The notes under the pieces: generated by a model | Seen by the model: the letters and a program-made list of their open reading frames with translations, nothing else | What the model was told of the DNA's origin: nothing | Databases searched by the model: none | Shown here: one piece after another, positions 33,048-40,547 of the stretch | Layout of the letters: each line of letters opens with the position of its first letter | Position numbering within the stretch: the first letter of the stretch is position 1 | NCBI GenBank assembly: GCA_028355575.1 | Contig: JAOMSY010000007.1 | Span: 1 to 40,547, forward strand | Direction: 5' to 3' | DNA: 40,547 nucleotides | From: Francisellaceae bacterium | Lineage (GTDB): Bacteria > Pseudomonadota > Gammaproteobacteria > Francisellales > Francisellaceae | Made by a program: the position numbers and the translations under genes

Positions 33048-34438
33048 CGCAAATACCTCATTATAAGTGTATTTTTTTTATATATCTTAAATGTAAATGC
33101 CAATGATATTACTAATAGAATCAGTAATATCAGGCCAAGAAAATTAACAAATTGGGCTATCACCAAAGAAAGTATAAGAAAAGAGATATAAATCCAGCTG
33201 GGGGATAGCTTAATATATCGATCTGCCAACCACCACCTCACCACAAACAGCATTCCATATGAAGCTGATATTGAGATAGCTGCTCCCAAAGCACCATATA
33301 AAGGAATTAATATAAGACATAGAACAATATTTATAATTAAAGAAAGTAATGTTGTTAACATATTTAGTCGACTATTTTTAGCCAAGACTATACCAGCAAT
33401 CACAATATCTGCCATGACGTAAAATACAGGAATAAATAATAAACAGCCAAATACTTTTATGGATTGAAAGTATTCGTCGCCTAACAATAAATGTAAAATT
33501 GGCGAAAAACATATAATCACTAATGCACCCAATGTCATAAGCGTTAACATTAAATGTAATAATTTATTCAAAATATAGCTAGCTTTGAAACGATGATGAA
33601 GAATCAATTTATTCATAACTGGGCTCCAAACAGTTGAAAAGACACCTTGTACCAAAACAAGCGGTGCTATCAATGTAAATGAGGCTGAATAAATTCCTAA
33701 CTCATCATAACTACCCAAACTAATTAACAATACTCTGTCGATACTTTGGAATCCCCACGCCAGCGAATAAGTAAATATAAATGGCCACCCATATTGAATA
33801 AACTCTCTAAAATACCGTAGATCTATATTTTTCCTAAAATGTCTTACTGACCAAGAATATTTATCTATAAATAAAAACCACAAAAAAATTACCCAATAAG
33901 AAATTACTTGTCCAATTAAAATTATATAGAAGCTTTTTAGGTTAAATAGAAAGTATGAGACAATAATTGACAATAAATAGATTAGCGGCATTCCAATTTG
34001 CCCTAACATATAAGCACCAGATTTTTTTTGCATCCTTAATGATATAAATCCAAATTTATTTAATAAAAATCCAACTATACCAATCAGTATTAGCAGATAT
34101 AGCGCCTTGGAGCCTGAACTAAAGAAAAATTCACTGATATAAGGTAACGCAAGAACAAATGGTATAAAAAAAATACATAGAAATATGAGTGCGATTGCTA
34201 ACAATGACAAAAATAGTTTTGTGCGATTTTCTTTAAAATTATCATCAAAATAATATCGCTCATACACTTGATCCATCCCACAATTTATTAAGTAATAACA
34301 CAAGCTCATCAGCACAATAAATGTTCCGCCCTTCCCAAAATCTTCAGGAGACATGATCCTGGTCAAAAAAGGGATTGTTATTAACGAGATTAATGCTGAA
34401 CCAATTGCACCGAATCCGTATTTAAGAATATTTTTCAT
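33044..34438 (-). CDS. Wzx-type polysaccharide flippase
   Basis: A 464-aa multi-pass membrane protein of the MATE/oligosaccharidyl-lipid flippase group. It starts MKNILKYGFGAIGSALISLITIPFLTRIMSPEDFG, which is the classic opening of Wzx/RfbX proteins, and has about 12 or more hydrophobic helices. It should move undecaprenyl-linked repeat units to the periplasmic face. The ATG at 34438 is chosen; another at 34450 would add MLAI. Either way it overlaps the end of the glycosyltransferase gene (17-29 nt), so the two are translated together. The substrate sugar is not known. Confidence 0.88.
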   Translation of the reverse strand: MKNILKYGFGAIGSALISLITIPFLTRIMSPEDFGKGGTFIVLMSLCYYLINCGMDQVYERYYFDDNFKENRTKLFLSLLAIALIFLCIFFIPFVLALPYISEFFFSSGSKALYLLILIGIVGFLLNKFGFISLRMQKKSGAYMLGQIGMPLIYLLSIIVSYFLFNLKSFYIILIGQVISYWVIFLWFLFIDKYSWSVRHFRKNIDLRYFREFIQYGWPFIFTYSLAWGFQSIDRVLLISLGSYDELGIYSASFTLIAPLVLVQGVFSTVWSPVMNKLILHHRFKASYILNKLLHLMLTLMTLGALVIICFSPILHLLLGDEYFQSIKVFGCLLFIPVFYVMADIVIAGIVLAKNSRLNMLTTLLSLIINIVLCLILIPLYGALGAAISISASYGMLFVVRWWLADRYIKLSPSWIYISFLILSLVIAQFVNFLGLILLILLVISLAFTFKIYKKNTLIMRYLR

Positions 34439-35657
34439 TATTGCCAACATTTACAGTGTGATAAAAATCTTGATAGTTATTCTCAGCAGAATAGTATCTC
34501 TCCCAAAATTCCCTGTGAGCTTGTCTGATTTCCCGAATATTTTCGCTTTTGAAAATCACTTCTAATTTTTTGGTAACCTGCATTTGCAAGCGATCATCAT
34601 TTTTAATTAAATAATTTCTAAATGGTAATACTTCTGAGATACCTCCGACATCAGGTGCTATTACCGGAACATAACAGGAAGTAGCTTCCATAAGCGTAAC
34701 AGGTATACCTTCAGAGACGCTTAAGTTAATGAACACATCAACATAATTTTTTTGGTAAAAATCTATTATAAAATTATGTGGTTGATGGCCTAGTAGGCTA
34801 ACTTCTAAATTGCCTAATTTATTTTCAGAGACAATTGATTTAAGCAAATCAAATTCAGGCCCATCACCTATATGAGTCCATTTAAAAAATTCACTCTTAT
34901 TATTTTTAGCAAACATTTGGATAGACTGTAATATTTTATCAACTCGTTTATTCTCGTTTACTGTTGAACAACTTAGAATTGTCCAAAAACTTTGACTTTT
35001 CTGTTTATCCACGTTAATTATTGACTCAGTCCCAAGCCTTGATAGATATATACGTTTTTTCAATAATGGGAATTGAGTCTGTATGTAATTTATACCTTTC
35101 TGAGAAATAGAATAAATATCTAAAGAGCTGTATATAAAGCTTCTAAACGGAAGGTAATTTGACCTTTGTTGCTCCTCGAATACATCCCCACCGTGAACTT
35201 TAGCAAAACAATTTATACAAATATATTTTTGCTTAAGCATAGATAACGTTAGTGCTGACCAATTTCCCCAGTATGCGTAGAATTCAGCGTTATAAATATC
35301 GATTTTATTTTTCTTGATAAGTGATGAAAGCATCGACAGCTTCTTTGAACCAAGATATATATTAAGTAGAAAGTCTTTAAACCTAAGCTTACTACTATAC
35401 ACTTTTTTATTAAAAAACTCCCTATAAACAAATATGCAAAAAGGGAGTTTAAGCAAGGTTAATAAGAAATTAAATTTAGAAAAGTTATGATGGACAGTAA
35501 TTGGATTTTGGATACTATGATAATAAGGACTGTGATACTTATCAGGAATAATATAAATTTTCTGATAAAATCTAACTGCATATTTTAACTCAACAGATAA
35601 AAATTCTTCTCCTTTAGATACCGGAAAGTTTGAAGTAAGGATTATCAATGATGACAT
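34422..35657 (-). CDS. glycosyltransferase, GT4-like (family 1 fold)
   Basis: A 411-aa GT-B glycosyltransferase. The C-terminal half has the GT4-type signature: a LGTES loop, LSCSTVNENKRVDKILQSI (the 'r...K....li.A' strand), HIGDGPEFDLLKSIV, VSLLGHQPHNFIIDFY, and the donor-binding E-x7-E motif in SEGIPVTLMEAT, then APDVGGISEVL. The N-terminal half is the acceptor domain and is AT-biased and divergent. It is cytoplasmic, membrane-associated at most. It adds one sugar of the repeat unit; donor and acceptor are unknown. It is transcribed divergently from the wzy-like gene and overlaps wzx downstream. Confidence 0.87.
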   Translation of the reverse strand: MSSLIILTSNFPVSKGEEFLSVELKYAVRFYQKIYIIPDKYHSPYYHSIQNPITVHHNFSKFNFLLTLLKLPFCIFVYREFFNKKVYSSKLRFKDFLLNIYLGSKKLSMLSSLIKKNKIDIYNAEFYAYWGNWSALTLSMLKQKYICINCFAKVHGGDVFEEQQRSNYLPFRSFIYSSLDIYSISQKGINYIQTQFPLLKKRIYLSRLGTESIINVDKQKSQSFWTILSCSTVNENKRVDKILQSIQMFAKNNKSEFFKWTHIGDGPEFDLLKSIVSENKLGNLEVSLLGHQPHNFIIDFYQKNYVDVFINLSVSEGIPVTLMEATSCYVPVIAPDVGGISEVLPFRNYLIKNDDRLQMQVTKKLEVIFKSENIREIRQAHREFWERYYSAENNYQDFYHTVNVGNNEKYS

Positions 35658-35709
35658 TTCATTTTCTAATACGCTAAATGTTTACTTAATAATATAATCT
35701 ACAAGCAAA

Positions 35710-35746
35710 TAATACCATCTACATTATAATTGTATCTATGGTATTA
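35710..35746. repeat. inverted repeat around palindromic ATTATAAT, divergent promoter
   Basis: TAATACCAT (35710-35718) and ATGGTATTA (35738-35746) form a perfect 9-bp inverted repeat. Inside it, TACA (35720-35723) pairs with TGTA (35731-35734). The centre holds ATTATAAT (35723-35730), which reads the same on both strands and gives TATAAT in both directions. It lies in the 103-nt gap between two divergent genes. It may be an operator overlapping back-to-back -10 boxes, or a hairpin in a leader; no -35 box is clear. Confidence 0.5.
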
Positions 35747-35760
35747 GGCTGAGCGTATAA

Positions 35761-37119
35761 TTGAAGAGTAACCATTTAGGCTTAAATATATTTATATTTG
35801 TTTATATTGCTCTGTGGGCAAGCACCCCACTAATTAGCCTCTATCCAAACGGTATAATTTTATATGGATGCATCTATTTTTTATTATTATTTGTCATACT
35901 ATTCGATTCAACAAAAAACACATTCTCATTCCTACTTGCCTTTTCAACTTTTTTGTACTTTTATCAGTTCCCACTCATCAATACGTTTAGTAATGATACA
36001 CCTGCACATCAATATAATATTATTTTACTACCAAACCAGCTTATCCAGATGGCGATTGTTTATAATACGATCTTATTGTTATTATATATTTGTATTAAAT
36101 TTATTGAAAAAAACATCTCTCCAGAAAAAGTTAAAGAGGCTATCACTAACTATCATTTAGTTGATTTGCTATTTTTTATTTCCTCAATACTTTCTTTGAT
36201 CTTAGTATTTTATAGTATTGCTAGAGCCGGTGGTGTCAATGCTTATTTTGCATTAGATAAATTCCAAGCGCTTGAAGTTAGCAAATTCATCTACTTTAAC
36301 TACAACCACTTTTCAATTCTTGCTTTTTTACTTGGTGCACTATCAAAGAATAGAATAATTCGACTTCTCGCCTGGGGTTTAATCACGTTTATCATTCTTT
36401 TTAATGTGCTAAGTGCGATGCGTTACATGTTACTTTTTGGTGGTGTCATTGCATTTTCTGTGATGGTTAAAAGAGTCAAGTTTTGGCATATATTATTGGC
36501 GTTCTCTGGTGCAATATTAGGAGGATTAACCAAACTTGTTTATTATAATTTAAAACTCTTCTTCTTAGGAAAAATACCTGCTGATAAAATAATTTGGTTT
36601 GATTTTGATACATTTTATCAAACAGTTATCTTATTCCAAGATGGCCAAGGCAACTTGTTATTATTTGCTCAATACATTGGCCGATTTACGTCTTATGATT
36701 ACTTCAAATTGATGTCAGGAATTTTTGTTAATTCAGTGCCATTTAGCAGTATAGTATGGGGCGAAAACTCATCAGCTGGTGACTTAATGCAAGAACATCT
36801 AGGAATAGCGTGGGGTGGACTAGCGTCAGCACCGTATATCATACCATATATGTGCTTTGGCTTATTTGGTATAGTGCTAATTTATTACGCATATTACTTA
36901 ACCTTATATACATTTTCTAGAGTTATAAACTCTGAAACAATGATTACATCTTTATTATTTTTTTCCAGCATCCCATTCACATTGATATATTTCCAACGAA
37001 ACGAACTCTCTGCGATATATAAAAACTTTTTCATTGAGTTTGCTGCTATCATCATCATCGTATTTATCGCTAAATCAATGCAACTATTACTCTCTAAAAA
37101 AGCAATAAATGATCTATAG
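35761..37119 (+). CDS. Wzy-like polysaccharide polymerase / O-antigen ligase-type membrane protein
   Basis: A 452-aa protein with about 10-12 predicted membrane helices and a larger soluble loop in the middle-to-late part (about 265-345: FDFDTFYQTVILFQDGQGNLLLF...VNSVPFSSIVWGENSSAGD). This is the usual layout of Wzy polymerases, whose sequences are poorly conserved. An in-frame TAA at 35758-35760 forces the start to be the TTG at 35761 or later, and no ATG occurs for a long way. It is the only plus-strand gene in the EPS locus and ends 26 nt inside the 3' end of the Wzz/Wzc-like gene. Polymerase is the best guess from context; a ligase is possible. Confidence 0.7.
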   Translation: MKSNHLGLNIFIFVYIALWASTPLISLYPNGIILYGCIYFLLLFVILFDSTKNTFSFLLAFSTFLYFYQFPLINTFSNDTPAHQYNIILLPNQLIQMAIVYNTILLLLYICIKFIEKNISPEKVKEAITNYHLVDLLFFISSILSLILVFYSIARAGGVNAYFALDKFQALEVSKFIYFNYNHFSILAFLLGALSKNRIIRLLAWGLITFIILFNVLSAMRYMLLFGGVIAFSVMVKRVKFWHILLAFSGAILGGLTKLVYYNLKLFFLGKIPADKIIWFDFDTFYQTVILFQDGQGNLLLFAQYIGRFTSYDYFKLMSGIFVNSVPFSSIVWGENSSAGDLMQEHLGIAWGGLASAPYIIPYMCFGLFGIVLIYYAYYLTLYTFSRVINSETMITSLLFFSSIPFTLIYFQRNELSAIYKNFFIEFAAIIIIVFIAKSMQLLLSKKAINDL

Positions 37120-39112
37120 AAACTTTAATTTCCGACTTTAAAAATAACATGTACTTTTCAATATCGTGACTGTAATGTTTATACCTTTCAATAAGCAAGA
37201 TATTTCTCTTAGCTTCTTTTATAAAGCTTTGATTAACAAGAGAGCTGGATACATTTCCAAAAATATATATCGTAACTGCACTCTTTGGTGGGAGATCATC
37301 CTCTGGTATTGACCACCTTAAATTTTGTTCAATAGCATAGACATTATGATTACTCTGTGAACTATAACTCAAGTGCTGATAATCACCATAAAATAGATCT
37401 TGGTTAATTATAATATAAATATCTTTTTTCAGGACATTACATAATATTTTAGATAGCTCATTTAATAATAATTTACTTTGATTAGAGAATGTCCTTGAAG
37501 GTGTATAAAAACCAATACAGTCAAGCGCTTTATCATTTTTTAAATTATAATACTGATATATATCTACCTTAGAAATAAGAAAGTTTGGCATTATTCTTCT
37601 TTTTTTCTGGAAAATTCTTTTAAAATTTTTCCAAGCTGAAATTTCATTAAAAAGCTCAAATACTTTTATTTGATATGGCAAATGCAGCTCAGCTTTCTGC
37701 GCAATACCACGAACCACATTTTCCATAAGTAAAATAATTGCACATCCTGCCATGACGCCTAAAAATAGAAACAGGAGTAAAATTATTTTAAGTGACTTGT
37801 TTACTGATTTTGGATTAATAGTTGATCTATCTAATACTGATAGCGAAGACACATTATCTTTAAGTAATGCTGAAAATTGATTATAGGCAGTTAAAACATT
37901 TTCATATGTTATTTTAAGGACTGTTATCTCATTTTTTATGTCATCAATTTTGCCCGTCTTTTCAGGTAAAAGCTTAATTTGTTGATTTATCAGCTCAATA
38001 CTCTCAACTGTCTTAGCAATATCATTCTTTATTGTAATTACTTTTACATCTTTCTCTGTATATGTTTCATTAAGCTTGAAGTATCTATTCTGTAAATCAA
38101 GTAACTGGCTTTCCAATTTGCTCTGTCTATTAAGATACGACTCATAGCGACTATCAATTCCACCAGCACTCTTATCAGTCATATAATCAGTCAATTGACT
38201 TGTTTTTTGTTGCAGTTTATAAGAAATTATTTCAAGTTGAGTTTGTAAAAAATTAACTGTGGACTCTGTTTCATTATTATTTAATTTCTCGTTCATTTGA
38301 ATTGCTTGGGAGATTATTTCACTTAGAATATTTGAAGCTTCATACGGGGAACCTGCACTATAAATCAACTCTACCAAGGTAGTGTCTTTATTTGCCTCTT
38401 GAACTAATAAACTTTTCTGAATATCACTTACGACTGACTCCACTGATAGTTTAATAATTTTAAATTCCAAGCCTTCGTTGGCACGAATTTCATTTACATC
38501 AACTTCTATGTCATCTTGTTTAAGAACTTCACCAACCTTTCCTGCAAAGCTTTTACCATTCGGTAATTTTAATCGATAATTCTCATTTCCGAGGTATGTG
38601 AAAGAAATTGGCAGCCCATACCACGCTATCGGGATATTCAATTTAGAAATATTAATAATTTCACCACCCCAAGCATAACTCGTCATACCCAAGAAGGGTT
38701 TGCTTAAGTTTTCATGCTGAGCAATTTTAGCATTATAACCTTGCGCTTTATGTTTACCTATAACTGGAAAATAATCATAAACAACTTGAATATCTAAATG
38801 CAGTTTTTCAACAACCTTTTCGATTACAGAATTAGACTCAATTAAGCTAATCTGCTCATTAGTGACAGAAATCTTTGATGCAGATGAAAGAGTCTGAGCA
38901 AGTGTAGCGTTATTTTCTGATGATAAAATGGATACCATAAAGGAATTACCATAATATGGTGAAACACTAACCAATGATTTAGACTGATATATAGATGATG
39001 AGTGTAAATAAACCAATATTCCAATAATAACTGATACAATTGCACTAAAAATTATCCAGTGCCATTGCAGGATAAGCGTCCTAAGTTGTTTTGCAATGTT
39101 TAAGGAATCCAC
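37094..39112 (-). CDS. Wzz/Wzc-like polysaccharide co-polymerase, kinase domain degenerate
   Basis: A 672-aa co-polymerase with a GTG start (GGATG before it). Membrane helices lie at about 19-37 and 441-463. The periplasmic part has the Wzz domain, a coiled coil (about 284-420), and the proline-containing INPKSVNKSL segment just before the second helix. The C-terminal cytoplasmic domain (about 515-672) sits where a BY-kinase is expected. Instead of a P-loop of the G-x4-GK[ST] type it reads GFYTPSRTFSNQSKLLL, and the following strand DIYIIINQDLF replaces the usual LLIDxDLR. There is no Tyr cluster at the end (DHLLLF). It controls chain length and export through Wza. The phosphorylation cycle is probably absent. 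Confidence 0.82.
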   Translation of the reverse strand: MDSLNIAKQLRTLILQWHWIIFSAIVSVIIGILVYLHSSSIYQSKSLVSVSPYYGNSFMVSILSSENNATLAQTLSSASKISVTNEQISLIESNSVIEKVVEKLHLDIQVVYDYFPVIGKHKAQGYNAKIAQHENLSKPFLGMTSYAWGGEIINISKLNIPIAWYGLPISFTYLGNENYRLKLPNGKSFAGKVGEVLKQDDIEVDVNEIRANEGLEFKIIKLSVESVVSDIQKSLLVQEANKDTTLVELIYSAGSPYEASNILSEIISQAIQMNEKLNNNETESTVNFLQTQLEIISYKLQQKTSQLTDYMTDKSAGGIDSRYESYLNRQSKLESQLLDLQNRYFKLNETYTEKDVKVITIKNDIAKTVESIELINQQIKLLPEKTGKIDDIKNEITVLKITYENVLTAYNQFSALLKDNVSSLSVLDRSTINPKSVNKSLKIILLLFLFLGVMAGCAIILLMENVVRGIAQKAELHLPYQIKVFELFNEISAWKNFKRIFQKKRRIMPNFLISKVDIYQYYNLKNDKALDCIGFYTPSRTFSNQSKLLLNELSKILCNVLKKDIYIIINQDLFYGDYQHLSYSSQSNHNVYAIEQNLRWSIPEDDLPPKSAVTIYIFGNVSSSLVNQSFIKEAKRNILLIERYKHYSHDIEKYMLFLKSEIKVSIDHLLLF

Positions 39113-39186
39113 TAATCATCCATTTAATTTCTTAAATATCAAAGAATAGTATAGCAAATTACCCGCAAATTGATTTAATTTCATAT

Positions 39187-40386
39187 CTAATTCTTCAATG
39201 CACTTAAACTAACACCCAGCGAGGCAGTTGATATAGCGAGACTACTCACTGGTGCAACATACCCAATAACTTGACCAAGGGTTTCTAATCCACTGCGAGA
39301 AATAAATACAATATCTTGAGATTTTAAAGCAAACTGCCCAGCTAAATTAAACGCATCGGGTGACTTTAAATTAATAGTAAATACCTCAGGAATAGATTCA
39401 TAGTTTCTAACCACATAAGTATAAGCTGGGGCTGAACCCGAAGTAACACCTCTAGCTGCGACAATAGCATCTTTTAAACTCATCTCCCCATTCATCATAT
39501 TAAATGCCCCTGGTTGAAAAACATCACCAAGCACATAAACAAGAGAACGGTTAGTAGGAATAAAAACCACACTACCCCTTTCTAACAACCAATTAGTTGA
39601 AGAACCATCTGGTGCTTCTAAGTCATCAATATCAACAGATGTTTCTACACTACCTTGTTTAACAATAACATTTTGAGTATCAGCGCATATCTGTTGGTTA
39701 TTACCGTTGACACTACCAGTAGCATTACTAAGTGCATTACCACAACGTATTGGGCCGCCAGCAGTATTTATTGCATCTAATACTGTCATAGGTACATTTG
39801 TGACAGAAATAACCATAGGATCTCTTACCGCACCTGTCACATTAATGTTTTGACTATTAAATTTGACAATATCCAACGTAATTTGAGGATTTTTCATATA
39901 TTCTTTTAATTCGTTGGCAATCAAATCCCTAGCCTGTTCAACTTTTAAGCCCACAACTTTTAAATAACCTATATAAGGGTAATATATACGACCTTGTGTA
40001 TCGACAGTAAAACCATTTGACCTTACATTTGACGCTATAACAAAATTCGAAATTGGATTTGTAATATTTTCGTCATTCCATACAATTACATTCAGCACAT
40101 CTTGGTAGCCAATTTTATATTCATACCCCAATGTATCCGCAGTAAAGCCTTCTGGTGGCTTATAATTTTTAGCACTTAACTCTAAGAGTTTTTGTTGTTC
40201 TGCCCTCTGAGCATTTATTAGCGCTACATCAATATTGATAAGCTTAGCTTGCTGAGCTTCACCCTTGCGGTTTACAGATGGCGTGAAGTCATCATTATCT
40301 GCCATCCACATGCCAGGGATTGTGCAACCACACATTAATAGAGATAAGAATAGTAATGTTATGGGCTTCAAAATGTGAACTAACAT
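39187..40386 (-). CDS. Wza-type polysaccharide export lipoprotein
   Basis: A 399-aa outer-membrane lipoprotein: a type II signal peptide with lipobox LMCGC, the PES domain (YKIGYQDVLNVIVWNDENIT, and VDTQGRIYYPYIGYLKVVGLKVEQAR), then SLBB domains (INVTGAVRDPMVISVTNVPMTVLDAINTAGGP, and VYVLGDVFQPGAFNMMNGEMSLKDAIVAARG). The C-terminal stretch VSSLAISTASLGVSLSALKN could be the amphipathic helix that lines the pore. It forms the octameric export channel. The ATG at 40386 is chosen; a TTG at 40410 would add eight residues before the signal peptide. It is 74 nt upstream of the co-polymerase gene and probably the first gene of that pair. Confidence 0.93.
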   Translation of the reverse strand: MLVHILKPITLLFLSLLMCGCTIPGMWMADNDDFTPSVNRKGEAQQAKLINIDVALINAQRAEQQKLLELSAKNYKPPEGFTADTLGYEYKIGYQDVLNVIVWNDENITNPISNFVIASNVRSNGFTVDTQGRIYYPYIGYLKVVGLKVEQARDLIANELKEYMKNPQITLDIVKFNSQNINVTGAVRDPMVISVTNVPMTVLDAINTAGGPIRCGNALSNATGSVNGNNQQICADTQNVIVKQGSVETSVDIDDLEAPDGSSTNWLLERGSVVFIPTNRSLVYVLGDVFQPGAFNMMNGEMSLKDAIVAARGVTSGSAPAYTYVVRNYESIPEVFTINLKSPDAFNLAGQFALKSQDIVFISRSGLETLGQVIGYVAPVSSLAISTASLGVSLSALKN

Positions 40387-40457
40387 ATAAGCTTTAGGGT
40401 GTAATAACAAATATAAATAAAATTATTGAATCTATTAACCTTATTCAAGCATAACAG

Positions 40458-40490
40458 ATTAATATTTATAGAAATTCTATAAATATTAAT
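40458..40490. repeat. 33-nt perfect palindrome upstream of wza
   Basis: ATTAATATTTATAGAA (40458-40473) and TTCTATAAATATTAAT (40475-40490) are exact reverse complements around a single A at 40474. It lies 72 nt before the wza ATG. No T-run follows on either strand, so it does not look like a rho-independent terminator. It fits an operator for a dimeric regulator. A second smaller inverted repeat, TTGAAT/ATTCAA, is at 40426-40448. The rest of 40387-40547 shows nothing else that I can support. Confidence 0.6.
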
Positions 40491-40547
40491 AAAACATTCA
40501 ATCCTAACAAGCTCTGGCAAGTGATATTATCAATGGGAGTCATATCG

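Overview
The window is AT-rich bacterial DNA with tightly packed genes. Most of it is a complete-looking type VI secretion system (T6SS) operon (about 2.3-28.0 kb, all minus strand). This is followed by a purH/short-chain dehydrogenase pair (plus strand), a tandem pair of unrecognised secreted proteins, and the edge of a Wzx/Wzy-type exopolysaccharide locus (32-40.5 kb). Lipoproteins with lipoboxes, the Wza-type exporter and the TssJ/L/M membrane complex show a Gram-negative diderm. The low GC and PurH/T6SS character suggest a gammaproteobacterium, possibly from the Francisella/Fastidiosibacteraceae side, but no rRNA or other taxonomic marker is present and this is inference only.

Layout. 0.2-2.3 kb: a LysR-type regulator (+), an SLT-domain lytic transglycosylase lipoprotein (-) and a small lipoprotein (+). 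2.3-9.8 kb: three tandem VgrG spike genes whose first two thirds are nearly the same and whose C-terminal beta-repeat tips differ. 9.8-14.2 kb: a spike-tip/cargo-loading module made of a DUF4150 (Tox-PAAR-like) protein, a DUF3540 protein, a stand-alone pentapeptide-repeat protein and a DUF2169-pentapeptide fusion. No toxin domain is recognisable in it. 14.3-28.0 kb, in transcription order: tssB, tssC, hcp, tssE, tssF, tssG, tssJ, tssK, tssL, tssM, tssA. A TTGACA-type promoter candidate lies just upstream of tssB (28034-28063). No ClpV (TssH) gene is present. 28.3-30.6 kb: purH and an SDR-family gene, divergent from the T6SS. 30.6-31.9 kb: two paralogous periplasmic or secreted proteins. 32.0-40.4 kb: a periplasmic helical protein, a Wzx flippase, a GT4 glycosyltransferase, a Wzy-like polymerase (the only plus-strand gene here), a Wzz/Wzc-like co-polymerase with an apparently dead kinase domain, and a Wza export lipoprotein. 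The locus probably continues beyond the right edge.

How the genes work together. TssJLM forms the envelope complex, TssKFGE the baseplate, TssA the assembly cap/coordinator, TssBC the contractile sheath and Hcp the tube. VgrG plus the DUF4150 protein form the spike. DUF2169 and DUF3540 proteins are known or suspected adaptors that load cargo on the spike. The EPS genes form a Wzx/Wzy export route. The most notable non-coding signals are a 33-nt near-perfect palindrome upstream of wza (40458-40490) and a 9-bp inverted repeat surrounding a palindromic -10-like core in the divergent GT/wzy promoter region (35710-35746). No tRNA, rRNA, integrase, insertion sequence or CRISPR array was seen. No gene-free stretch exceeds 300 bases; the longest is 28005-28285.
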